DNA of 64,000 nt from Tribonema minus (taxonomy: Eukaryota; Sar; Xanthophyceae; Tribonematales; Tribonemataceae): NCBI GenBank assembly GCA_017506865.1, contig JAFCMP010000032.1:77001-141000 (forward strand), in the 5' to 3' direction. The position numbers and the translations under genes were made by a program. The notes beneath the pieces are model-generated. The model saw only the letters and a list, made by a program, of their open reading frames with translations, ran no database searches and had not been told where the DNA came from. Each line of letters starts with the position of its first letter. The first letter of the stretch is position 1. Below are positions 24,054 to 49,000 of this stretch, in pieces.

Positions 24054-24740
24054 AGCGCTCCGCAGCACGGGCGCGCGCATTGTGCAGCGGCAGCAGCGGC
24101 GGCGGCACTGCGCAGCCTCTGGCTGCCGCAGCGGGACCCCGGCACGGAAGGCGCTTCAACGAGCGACAGCGACTGCGCGTGGGCTGATTGGGCTTCTTCA
24201 GCATGCAGCCATTGAGATGCTGCTTTGACCTGATGCTGGCGGCCAGCAAATTGCATTGAGCTGCCGAAACTGAAGCGGTGGCAGCGTCGTCGCTTTGCAG
24301 ATGACGCATACCGGACAGAAACTTGCAGCCACCGGCGACTCGGCTAAGCTGCGGAGGTGGCGTCGTCAGCAGGCGCTGCAGCAAGCTCTCCGCTGCTTGG
24401 CCTTGCTTGAGCGGCGGGCAGCTCGGGCGCGAGCAAGTCTTGCGCACAACGCGAGGCGCACGAACGCCTCGCTGCGGTTGGCACACGCGCCCCCCCTCGC
24501 AGCCAGCATCTCTACAACAGCAAGACAGCTCGCCACTTCAAAACATGACACCACACGAATGAGCAGCCAAATGACCAGAACAACAAACAGGAGGCGGAAA
24601 GATATGCGCGCGAGGTACTGCTGCAAAGAAAGCGTTATGTGCTCGGTTCCCCACTGCGCCGGCACGGCCGGAGCGTGATGTGATGTTCGTCGGCGCAGCG
24701 CGCGCCTCAAGTACAACAGCAGTACATCAATGTACCTGCG
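24054..24740. other. Convergent 3' intergenic region
   Basis: Lies between the stop codons of the VTT gene and EF-Tu. It should contain both 3' UTRs. Open frames on either strand are Arg/Ala-rich shadows without recognisable motifs. Confidence 0.5.
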
Positions 24741-25057
24741 TACTGTACTGTGTGCTCGCAGCACCTTTGGGCGACGATGCCGCTGCCCTCGCGCAGCGAG
24801 TACAACGCCCGTACACCTGTGCACTGGTGAGTACACCTATGAACTGCCCGGTGCACGTGTACTCGCAGCACCTTGCAGACGACGCCGGCGCCCCCGCGCA
24901 ACGAGTACAACCCAGTACACCCGCGTACCGCTCGGTACACCGCTGCACTCACAGCACCTTGGAGACGACGCCGGCGCTGACCGTCCCCCCCCCCCCCCCC
25001 CCCGCGCAGCGAGTACAACGCCAGTACACCCGCGTACTGATAGGTACACCGCTACAC
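24741..25057 (-). repeat. Echoes of the EF-Tu 3' coding end downstream of its stop
   Basis: The final codons of EF-Tu (coding GAGVVSKVL, stop) with adjoining downstream bases are repeated at about 24947-25010, 24850-24910 and 24750-24810. They are separated by sequence rich in GTACACC. A 17-base C run lies at about 24987-25003. Unlike the other arrays these copy a terminal exon end rather than a splice site. Confidence 0.8.
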
Positions 25058-37005
<11,948 letters not shown>

Positions 37006-40000
37006 ATGGAGCGAAGCATGGCAGTTGTGGTGCTGCTGCTCGTTCTGCACGGAACCATCATACCAGGCTGGTCTCATGCGTCTCAGTTGCGCCAAGTGGG
37101 GCGAATCCACGATTCCGAGCTGCAGGCCAGCTTAGGGTCAGTTGCAGAGCGGCAATTTTCAGCTATCTCAAGAGGACAGCGCCGGCGGCTATCTGGATCT
37201 GGAAGCGACGGAGGAGGCGGCAGTGGCAGTGGCGCTGATTATGCGCCGCCGCCGCCGGCCGACAGTGGCGGTGTTGGATCTGGATCAGACGGAGGTGAGA
37301 GTTACCTCAATGCAGAGAAGCATGAACCATCTTTGCTGAGGTTGCATATTAGCTGATGCACGTGCTACCGCGCGTATACGAAGCCTAAAAACCATCGAAA
37401 ATTTGCTGATGTGCTCTGTAAAGCCGGTGCACTGCTTTGAGCCCCTGTGCGAGACGCACTAGCTTCCCATCTTAGTACCTACCGTGCCTGCAGCTGACAT
37501 CACAGCAAAAATTGCACGCACGTTCCTGCTGCCCATGCTTCTGCTTACGCCCTCTTCCACTCATGGCCACCAAGTCCTCACCGAACAGCATTACCCAATC
37601 ATGCGCAGTGGCAAGCGGCGCAGCAGGTCTGTCTTGAAGTCCTTTAAATCATATCATCCCTACAGTGCACGACAGCTCCACTGCATACAATCCAATCACA
37701 GGCACGCACCGTTGGCGCTTGCTCAAAGCTGGATGAGCATGCGCAGGCATCTCACAGCACGTGTTGCATCCTACTTTAAAGCTTGACCATCCACTATGCT
37801 GCATTTTCACAGGTTATGTGCCACCACCGCCTGCCGACAGCGGCTATCAACCACCGCCTGCCGATAGCGGCTACCAACTCCCGCCGGCTGCTAGCGGCTA
37901 CCAACCGCCGCCTGCCGATAGCGGCTACCAACCGCCGCCTGCCGATAGCGGTTATCAGCCGCCGCCTGCCGATAGCGGCAGTGGCGGCAGCTCGAGTGCA
38001 GGCAATGGAGCAGACTCAGGCTCCGGCACCTACGTGCCGCCTCCTAACAGCGGCAGCGGCGGAGGCGACAGCGGCGGCGGCAGCAGCGGCAGCGCAGCAG
38101 ACTCAGGCTCTGGCACCTACGTGCCGCCTCCTAACAGCGGCAGCGGCGGCGGCGACAGCGGCGGCGGCAGCAGCGGCAGCGCAGCAGACTCAGGCTCTGG
38201 CACCTACGTGCCGCCTCGTAACAGCGGCAGTGGCGGTGGCGACAGCGGCGGTGGCAGCAGCGGCAGCGCAGCAGACTCAGGCTCTGGCGCTTACGTGCCA
38301 CCTGCTTCCAGCAGCAGCGGCGGCGGCGATAGCGGCAGTGGCGGCAGCGACAGCGGAGCAGACTCGGGCTCTGGCGCCTACGTGCCACCTGCTTCCAGCA
38401 GCAGCGGCGGCGGCGCCAGCGGCAGTGGCGGCAGCGGCAGCGGCGGCAGCGGAGCAGACTCTGGCGCCAACGTGCCACCGGCAACTAGCGGCAGCGGCAG
38501 CGACAGCGCTGGTGGAGATACAGGATCTGGGTCTTCGTCCAATGGACTGCTGCCACCTGGTGGCACCACCAGCGGCGGCAGCGACAGTGGCTCAGGCACT
38601 GGGTCCAGTGACGGTGGCACTGGATCTACGGCCAGTAGCGGCAGCGCTGCGGATGGCGGCGGCAGCAGCGGCAGTTCCGCAACAGCGGGTAACGGCGGGG
38701 GTACCCCGATGCCTGCGGAGCCGTTGCCCACACAAGCCGCTACCGCCGCTCAGAGTGCACCTGCAACTCCCATTGAGGTAATCATCTTGTGGCACTCGCA
38801 GTTGTATGTCAGCAGTTGCAGTATCACCGCTGTATGTCAGCAGTTGCAGTGTACTTTGAAGTGTAGCCTAACAGTCAGTGATGTTCACACAACATAGGAT
38901 GGCGTATGCGCCCAGTTGTAAAGGCGGGGCTGTTTGTTTTGAGATTTTGTTTACTCAAGTTGAAGTTGAACATGAAATTGGGCAGGGCACACCGCCCTGA
39001 GAAGGGCTCTTGCAGCAGCTGTCGTGACAGTAAAGCAGCTGCTCTGATCTGTCGAAAACTGTAATGAATGCGCTGGACAACTAGCAGCGAGGCGCGCTGT
39101 GCAATAGTTTTATAACTCTGTGGCGCATAAAACAGCAGCACAGTGCTGCAAGCTTGCAGAGTCTGACTGAGTGCCATTGACTAAGGTTTTGTGACATTCG
39201 GTCACACGTGCGCTTCTTACACGTGTTCGAAGATGGTCACTGTGGGCCGCTAGGGCATACTGGCAGCCGTGGCATACTATGAAGCAGCTGCAGCGAGACT
39301 GCACCCCCCTAACGAATGGTGAACTGTGCAACTGCTGGTCTTGCAAGCCTGCTGAAGTAGCTTCAATTTGGGCTGTGAGGATTCTCAATATATCATTCCA
39401 CCAAGAGGTACCTTCAACCGATGCGTAGCAGACACTTTTGTCGAGGTATGATGGCGCTGCAGACTGTCACATGCGCAAGGCACACTGCGAGGTACGCATC
39501 GCATTGCATAGTTTTCACCTCAACCCTCGACAGCGATGTGACATCACTGCGGAGGGCGCAACTGATGCCATGCAATGGTGCAGATGCAACGATCATGTTC
39601 AAGTTCAGGCAGTGCGCTTTGTCTCTGAACTTCAAGGCCAACCATCTGCCGTGGGGCCACTAGACCCACACAGGCGTCATGCACGCGGCCGCCTACTCGG
39701 CAAACTTCAACATTGACTCCGGCGAGCCCTCGCCCGGCGTCCGGCAACTTCAAGCACTGCCTGCACAACTGTTTTCACAACTACTTCAAGAACTTCCTGC
39801 ACCAGTGCGCCGCAAGGCTGCGGGCAGAACAACCACAACGATTTCTCAATCATTTCTGCCCCTCTGGCGCTGCTCTTGCTGATGGCGGCCATGGCGTTGA
39901 TGTGATGAGCCTGTTCAATGTGCAGGAGTGTCTCTGCGACACTTCAAGACCTACCATCATGGGGCCACCAAGCGCACAGTCGTCATGCATGCCGTCATCA

Positions 40001-43000
40001 TAAAACCGTGCGGGCTGAAAAATCGTTTCAACTGATGCTGCCCCTCTGGCGCTGCTCTTGCTGAATTGTGGACTTTGCCGCTTGCTTGACGCGCACAGGC
40101 GCCGGACACTCCAGGCCCGACACCGCCGGTGGCAACTGCAGCTGTGACAGCAGATGCCTCTGTGGCAGTTGCAACTGAAGGTCCTACTGAGCCACAGGCG
40201 ACGGCAGCAGCGACACCAGATGCCTCAGTGGCAGCAACTGTAGGTCCCACTCAGCCAGAGGCGACTGCGGCAGCTACACCAGATGCCTCGGTGGCAGCAA
40301 CTGTAGGTCCCACTCAGCCCGAGGCGACGGCAGCAGCGACACCGGATGCCTCTGTGGCAGCAACTGAAGGTCCCACTCAGCCACAGGCGACCGCAGCAGC
40401 TACACCGGATGCCTCGGTGGCAGCTACTGAAGGTCCTACTGAACCACAGGCGACCGCAGCAGCTACACCGGATGCCTCGGTGGCAGCAACTGAAGGTCCC
40501 ACTGAGCCACAGGCGACCGCAGCAGCCACACCGGGTCCTACTGAACCACAGGCGACCGCAGCAGCTACACCGGATGCCTCGGTGGCAGCAACTGAAGGTC
40601 CCACTCAGCCACAGGCGACCGCAGCAGCTACACCGGATGCCTCGGTGGCAGCAACTGAAGGTCCTACTCAGCCTGAGGCGACTGCAGCGGCAACACCGGA
40701 TGCCTCTGTGGCAGTTGCAACCGAAGGTCCTACTCAACCAGAGGCAACTGCAGCGGCGACACCGGATGCCTCTGTGGCAGCATCTGTAGGTCCCACTGAG
40801 CCAGAGGCGACGGCAGCAGCAACACCGGATGCCTCGGTTGCAGCAACTCCAGATCCTTCTTTGGCAGCAACGCCAGACCCCTCTGTTGCAGCAACACCGG
40901 ATCCCTCTTTTGCAGCAACGCCAGATCCCTCTGTAGCAGCAACACCAGATCCATCGGTACCAGCAACGCCAGACCCGTCCTTAGCAGCAACGCCAGACCC
41001 CTCCATAGCGGCAACACCGGATCCCTCGGTAGCAGCAACACCCGACCCGACGCAGGCGCTCGCGCCCGAGCCGACGCTCGCAGCGACGCCCGCCGCGTCC
41101 GCAGCCGTCACCGCCGCCGGCACCCCCATCCTCCCCACCGCAAACGGCCCCACCGCACCCCCCACAGACGCCTTGGCGCCGCAGACTGTAACTACCCCTG
41201 CACCAACGTCTGCACAGACGCAGGGGCCCGGGGAGGAGAACGTTCCGCAAGGTGCGCCGGTCCCCACGCCTGTTCCCGGGACCGTTCCCGGGACCGAGCC
41301 GCCGACGCCGTTTGTGCCGGGCGGCATGGACCTGGGCAGGCCCGACGTGGCTGAGCTGCGGCCCAAGTGGGACTACCAAAGTAGCACAGGTATGTATGTA
41401 TGAAAAACGAATCAAAAGATCGTTGAGCTCTAGGTGACAAGGGATGGTTAGCCGCAAGTGCCTTCCACCAAAAACCGTGGTCGCCGCTGCTGCAGTCATT
41501 GGCCACAAGTCAAACAGTGCCACCATAACCACAGTAGGCAAAAATACTTCTGTGTACAACCTTTTTAGCGTTCGAGGTACGTATGTATTGTCGTATGTGT
41601 CATGGAGTGTATAGGGTGTGGCTGTGATGTACAGGCGCTGCATGGCGGAGGTGCTGTGCCTCAGGCGATTGCTGCTGGGCTTTCCGTAGCGACCAGAGTA
41701 AGTGGAGAGATGTGTGCGCAGCGCAGTCGGTGTTGCTTCTGATCTCTGATTTTTTCATGCGCAGCAGCTGAAGTGCTTCTGCGCTTTTGAAGCCACGAAT
41801 GATGACGAGCGTACTGCAGTGCAAGGTGGTGCAACTCATACTCAGTGCAGGTGCTGCTGTACGAGCTAGCTTCGTCTGCCAGAGCAAGGTGCAGTTTTGA
41901 GCTCATTACCATCGTATCATCAGGGAATGTATACGATTCGCGTCTTGACAACGTGCTCGCCGCCATGGGCGTGCGTCATTATGAAATGCATGTCCATGTG
42001 TGTACATCCATGGTTGAGAAATCTTGAAATGCATCAGATCAGTACACGCATGTACGCTAGCAGTCCAGTGCATGTGGAATACGGTCAGGCTGGTTGGTGT
42101 TGTTGGATCCCTTACAGATGATCGTTCCAACGGCACGCTGATACCCATGGCGGGCCCGTGCGTTGTTGCAGTGCACGACTGTCTGTTGAGCGCTGCATAC
42201 TGCTTGTGCGCAGGGAGCGTCCACCTCAGTGCTTTCAAGACGCATCGGCTGCCTCATCAAAAGGGCTAGCCTGCCTATTCATCTCGCCTGCGGCAAACTG
42301 CGGCATGCCAGGCTCATGTCCATCCGTCCCTTCCACTCAACAGCGCCTACAACTGCTTGTCTCCTGGCCCGCCTGCGTGCACTGCTGTGTCCACAGCTTT
42401 TCAAAGAAGATAGAATGGGCACTGAGCTCAGCCTTACCCTTTACCCTAACCTCAACCCTTGCATAGGCACAGCCTACCCTATACATACCCTACCCCTCAC
42501 GTGTGCAGCTCTGTACCACTGTCCGAGCAGCGGCGCCGAGCTCAGCCCAATTTCATACCCTAACGCCCAACCCCTGGGGTATGCACAGCCTAACCCTATA
42601 CGTATCCTACCCCTCACGCACGCAGCCCAGTACACGACCGTCTGAACAGCGACATTGCTGAGCCTTACTCTATACGTACCCTAACCCAAACCTTGACCCT
42701 TGCGCGTCGCTTGCCTAACCCTATACGTACCCTACCCCTCGCGCATGCAGCCCAATACACGACCGTCCGAGCAGCGGCGCAGAGCTCAGCCCAATCCTAT
42801 ACCCTCACCCCCCAACCCTCAGGGTATGCACAGCCTAACCCATACATACCCTACCCCTCGCGCGTGCAGCCCAGTACACGACCGTCAGAACAGCGGCGCT
42901 GAGCTCCGCGGGCCAGGTCTTTGTGGCCGGCGCGAGCGGCGGGGATGGAAGGTCAGTGCGGCAGTGCTCAGTAATGAAATGTCATCGCTCAGCACGCCAG

Positions 43001-46000
43001 GTATGGCTTGAAGTTAGGGTTTGGGTCTGCTGAGGGTTAGGCAGGAGTGGGCCGGCGCGAGCGGCGGGGACGGAAGGTCAGTGCGGCAGTGCTCAGTAGT
43101 GAAATCGCTCAGCACGCCAGGTATGATTTAGAGCTAGGGTTTGGGTCTGCTGGGGGTTAGAGTAGCCGGCACAACCGGCGGGAACGGGCCGGCGCGAGCG
43201 TCGGGGATGGAAAGTCAGTACCCATGTAGTGGCAGTGCTCAGTAGGTAAATGTCAACGCTCAGCAGGCCAGCAGGTATTTGCAGGGGTTATCAGTGATTA
43301 GGATAGCAGAGCAGCGAACATAATGAGTATTTTGATATGGCAGTGCTCAGTAATCAAATGCCATTGCTCAGCAGACCAGCAGGTATTGCAGGGTTATCAC
43401 GGCTGCACAGTATTTGAATGACTACGAGTCCGACTCCGAGTCCAACGACTTGCGACTCATGCGCTTACGACTCCTGCTCCGCTCCGCGAAGGTCAGTACA
43501 TACTCACCAACGGCAGTGCTCAGCAATTAAGTAGCATCGCTCAGGTCAGGTATTGTGCCCTTTGCAAGCGGCGGGAGGGTCCGTTCTCAAGTAGGGTTTG
43601 GACCCGCTACTAAGGTCTGCGCAGGCTCGATGTGGGGCCTAGTAGTGGTGCAACGGATCACGCCAGGTTTGCGATCCAGCAATGAGCTCTTCCAGTTTTT
43701 GGGTGGCGCTGATGCTTGGCACTTGCGCTGTGCTTAGTCTGAAGTTGCTGCATGTACCGTGCCCTTGAAGTAGAAGTACAAACGGAGCTGAAGTGTCGAA
43801 ATGAGGGGCGCTTATGGTAACACGTTCATGACGTCTCCTGTCTCAATGCCATCTGATCTCCATTTCCATTTCATGGCTCACAATTATGTATGTATACCAT
43901 CACGCATGCGCTTCTAGGGTTTGCGTAAGACTGAGCCTAGTGTTGCAACGGATTGCACCACGATCACTGCTAGGCAGTGCGCTCTTGCACTTTACAGATG
44001 TGACAGGACAGTCTGGCAGCTGCGGCTCTGCTTGCCCTGAAGCTGCTTGCTGCGTGTGCAACGCTCTCAGTAAGCAGGTGGAGTTCAAGCGTCAAAATAA
44101 CGGGCACCTATGATCACGCGTTCATGTTGTCTCCAATGGCATGAAATCTCCGATTCCAAACCATTCGCGCTGGCTCACGAGAACATATTTTTACTATCAC
44201 GCATGCGCAGCGCGTTTGCTAGACGGCGCGGGCGGCAGTTACAGACCAAGGGAGCGTCACCGGACGCCGATGTCACCATCACAGCGCTCAACACGGACGT
44301 CTCCTCTCTCAATGCCATTTGATCTCCAATTCCATTCCATGCGTGCTGGCTCACGCGAACGTATCACTTGTGCGCAGCGCGTTTGCCAGACGACGTGGGC
44401 GGCAGTTGCAGGCCAAGGGAGCGTCACCGGACACGGATGTCACCATCACAGCGCTCAACGCGGCCAACGGCAAGGCCCTCTGGCACCGCACCTGGGGGTC
44501 CCACGACGCGCAAGACGACGCCGCATTTGCCACCTACCAGATCGGGGACAGGTATGTATAGGTATAGTTGGAAAGCTGGGCTATGCAGGCAGGCACTACG
44601 CTACCAGTGCATGGCAGCAGAGGTAGCAGGAGACGCTGGCTGGTGCGAAAGTAGAGAAGCGATCATTGAACGCAATTGCTTCCCCTGCCCCTCGGGTGGG
44701 GGCACAAACTGTCTCATAAAATGACAGAACCTGCCAGATCGGGGCCAGGTATGTATGGGTATGGGTATGAAACCGTCATCTGGGGCTGCACGCGAGGCTG
44801 TCTGACGTCAGTGCGGTGCGATAAGCATAGAGGTCATTGCGGCGCGACAAGCATAGATATCTTTACAGTAATGAACCTTTCTTCGTGCCAGATCGAGGAC
44901 AGGTATGTATGGGTATGGACCTTCTTTCCCGCTACTGTCTTTTTGCTGCACACGAGGGTTTCTGTCAGCAGTGCAGCACAATGTGCAGGGCTGCTTTTAC
45001 TGAGCGCTGGCAAAAATGGTACCAGAACCTGAAGTCACAGCCACGGGCATGTCATGTGTTTGTGTGCAGCTACTGTCAGGCCTAGCAGCAAGATGGTCGC
45101 AACTGATAAGGGTCTGGCAATTGGGCTGCACGTGAGGCTGTCTGCGATGAGCATAGGCGCGCGTAGGCGTAAACTTTCCTTCCTGCTAGTGGTGCTGCAT
45201 GCGAGGTGATCTGATTGAAGCGCGAGCGGCGGCAACGTGACTTCAAGTTGAAGTCACAGATGCTTGCAGGCCCCAAGGGGCGTGTTCATCTGCGGGGCAC
45301 ACTCTTGTGTAACTGCAGCTACTGCAAGGGCTACTAGGACGGGCGCAGCGGACATGCAGCTGGCCATGGGGTCAGCATATGGAATGATGACGATGGCGTC
45401 GCAACCCCAACGCTACCCTCACTCCGTCGGTATACGCCTTTCTCGTGACCAGCGCACGTGTGACTGACCAAAAGCAGTGCTCATCAGCAGGCGCGATACT
45501 CAGATCAACACTTGGGCACCAGGACTCATGCGACGCCTGCACACGGTACAGCCTAATGACCTGGTCCCTTCGACATGACAACTATGTTGATGAAAACGAA
45601 TCAAAGACCGTAGAGCTTTAGGTGACAAGGGATGATTGGCCGCAAGTGCCTTCCACCAATAACCGTGGTCGCTGCTGTTGCAGTCATTGGCCACGAGTCC
45701 AAGAGTGCCATCATATCCACAGTAGTCAACAGACTTCTGTGTGCAAGCTTTTATGATGATGGTTTCATGATGCATGTCTATGTGCTTCATGATCTCTTTG
45801 CGCTGAGCGCTGCTTTGCGTACCCTCGCCCCTGCAGCGTGCATACATGATCATCAATAAGTGCATTCATGATATGGTCATGATACATCTCTTTGTGCTTT
45901 TAAGCAGATCATTCAAAAATGGCTTCTAAGCGCTGTGCGCTGCTTTACGTACCCTCGCCCCCGCAGCGTGCTGGTCGCAGGCGCCACCTGGGGCAACATG

Positions 46001-49000
46001 TTCGGCCCCAACCAGGGCGGCGCAGACATGGTGGTCATGGAGGTGAGTTGTTGAGGTTGTGCGGTTGAAGTTGTGAGTTGATGAGATTGTACAGTTGAAG
46101 TTGGTAACATTGGGCCCCCAGGGCGGCGCAGACATGGTGGTCATACAGGTGAGTGGTTGAGGTTGTGGCGCGGTTGAAGTTGTGACACACCTTCAATCTC
46201 GGCTAGGATTGTTGGATCACCGCTACTGCTGCACTGTCTGCAGGCGAGCCAGCAGCCATCGCGCACAACAAGCAGCATCTGAACGTCGGGGTTCGTTATC
46301 GATCAAGCCTACTTGTGAAAGTATAGAAGTATTGGGTAAGTACGGTGGCGGATCCTTCCTGTGCTGAATGGTCTCTCATGCTCAGTGCACAGTGCATCAG
46401 TTGCGTCACTGTCAGCCTGTGCGTATATGTGAGCGTACTGCCAATGAGGGTAGTACTTTGACAGCTGTCTCATTCCATCGTTGTCCCTCGCAAGTCAACA
46501 CAGCGTCAGATCTGAGATGAACAGCGGTCGTGAAGGCCTCAAACGCTTCGCAGGGCGCCCGCAGCACTCTTATTTGAAGCTGGGGCATCATCGCTCAGGC
46601 ACCTGCGTAACTGTCACTCACGACCTGACAGTTACGACCTGACAGTTACGTAACTGTCAGTAAATGCCTGACAGAGTCGACCAATCGCTACGCAGGGCGC
46701 GCGCAGCACTCACATTTGAAGCTGGGCATCATCGCCAAGGAACCTGCGTAACCGTCAGTCACTACCTGACAGTTACGTTACTGTCAGTATATACCTGACA
46801 GTGCTCCACGCAATTCCCCCACCTCTGTACACACATGCACCGGCACTTGCGCCGCTCCGCCGCAGCTGCCACGGGCCGCGGCGCCTCCCCCTGTTTGCTG
46901 CGAGCGGTGCTCCCCCCCCCCGTTCCACACGAGCAGTATCACGCACAAATTTGTGCTCCTCCACGATGCTGCGCATTCATGGCGTGGTCGCGGGCAAGGG
47001 CAGTAGGCACGCTGACTTGAATCGCACTCGTCGCTGTACTCAGTGTACTGTCCGCTGTACTCGCAGTGCACCCACTGCCACAGTCTCGCCGCTGCGCTGC
47101 CGCTGCGGTGCCACGCACTGTTCTGCTCCTCCATGGGCCCGCCCGTTCATGGCGTTGTTGCTCGCAGCCACCGGCGACGGTGGTCGACGACCTGCACTGT
47201 GATCGCTCTCTGTGTACTGATCGCTGTACTCGCAGTGTACCCACCGCTGTCCTCAATTTTATGCTCCTCCCACGATCCCGCCCGTTTATGGCGCGGTCGC
47301 GGGCGAGGGTCGTCATCGTACTCAAAGCACTCAACTTGCTGTACTCGCAGTGTACCCACCGCCGCCACGCCGCCTCAGCTGACGGCTGTACTCGCAGTGT
47401 ACTCGACCGCTGTACTCGCAGCGCACCCACCACCACAGTCTCGTCGCCGCCCGCTGCCGCCGCCGCCGCTGCCGCAGGTGCACGCAGCCACCGGCAGGCT
47501 GCGCGGCGGCACCTGCACTTGTCGTCGTACTCGCTGTGCTGACCGTTGTCATCGTACTCGCTGTACTGACCGCTGTACTTGCAGTGTACTCAACCGCTGT
47601 ACTCAAAGTGTACCCATCCCTCCCCCGCACCGCTTCCGCTGCGCCGCCTCCGCCGCCGCCGCAGGTGCACGCTGCCATCGGCAGGCTGCGCGGCGGCTGG
47701 CAGGTCGGCACGGGGCGCGACAACGCCGCCGCCTTTGCGCTGAGCGCTGCCGCACCATCGTACTCGCCATACTGACTGTACTTGCAGTGTACCCACCGCT
47801 GAATTTAAACTGTACCCACCACCGCCGCCGCTGTGCCGCCGCTGCTGCTGCCGCCGCTGCCGCTGCAGGTGCACGCTGCCACCGGCAGGCTGCGCGGCGG
47901 CTGGCAGGTGGGCACAGGGCGCGACGATGTCGCCTTTGCGCTGAGCGCTGCCACACAGCCGGCGGCAGGGGGCGCGCCAGATGTGGTGCTGGGGGGCGCC
48001 ATCGGCGGCGCGGCGTTCGTCGCGCGCTACGCGGCGGGCGGCGCCAAAGTGTGGTCCACGCCGGGCGTGCAGGGGGTAAGCAATCATATGAAGTATTACA
48101 CTGCAGTATATGCTTCACCATGGGGGTAAGCATGTAGACTCTGCGGCAGCCTTTTTTGAGGCAGCGTTCTTTCAAGGTTAGCAGTTGTACATGATCAGGA
48201 TGGCGCTACGCGGCGGGCGGACGGCGCCAATGTGCAGTTCACAACGGGGGTGGAGGGGGTATGCAATCATCCATATATATATGCATATATTCGTCTATGT
48301 GCTCCACCATTAGTGATCATGCATGCTCAGTGTGGTCCACATACATAGGAAGGGGTTGAGCGTGGGTGCTTGAGTTTGGGGTCAGGGGTCAGAATGTATG
48401 CTCAGGATCAGGAGCAGGGGCACAGCCAGAGTGGGGCCGACGCGTGGGCGCAGCTGCATGCATGCATGCAGGTGCGTCCACGTACTTCGAAATTGAAGCA
48501 TCAACTTCAAGTTGAAGCCTTCAAAATTGAAGCATCAACTTCAAGTTGAAGCATCTGCAAGCAGATTTCGCGTCCACGGAACGTGCATTGCGCAGTCTGC
48601 ATCGGCCTAGAGTGGCGCTGGGGTGAAGGCGCGACGTGATGGCCGCCCTCCTCGCGGTGCCAGCGAGAATGCGTTACACCTACATAATAACAACCACTTC
48701 AAACCTAACCCAAACCCCGGTCCCCTCCGCCGCGTCCCCGCAGACGACAGCGACCATCGCGGTCAGCGCAGACCGCGCAGTTTGCATCGGCTTAGGTTAG
48801 GGTCAGGGTAACACTTCACCAGAACCACTCTAGCCCTAACCCCCCCCCTGACCCTAACCCGAACCCTAGTCCTAACCATAACCCTAGCCCTAACTCTAAC
48901 CCTACTTCCCACCCCTCCGTCCCCGCAGACGACGGCGACCATCGCAGTCAGCGCCGACCGCGCCAACGGCATCGCCACCGTGCTGCAGTCCACCGTGTCA

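Noticed and set aside
23666-24486. Long minus-strand frames opposite the VTT gene's last exon
   Set aside because: Ala/Arg-rich shadows of GC-rich coding DNA; the plus-strand VTT motif is clear and spliced in phase.
24366-24836. 156-residue minus frame in the convergent region
   Set aside because: It overlaps the probable 3' UTRs and EF-Tu terminal echoes, is Arg-rich, and shows no motif.
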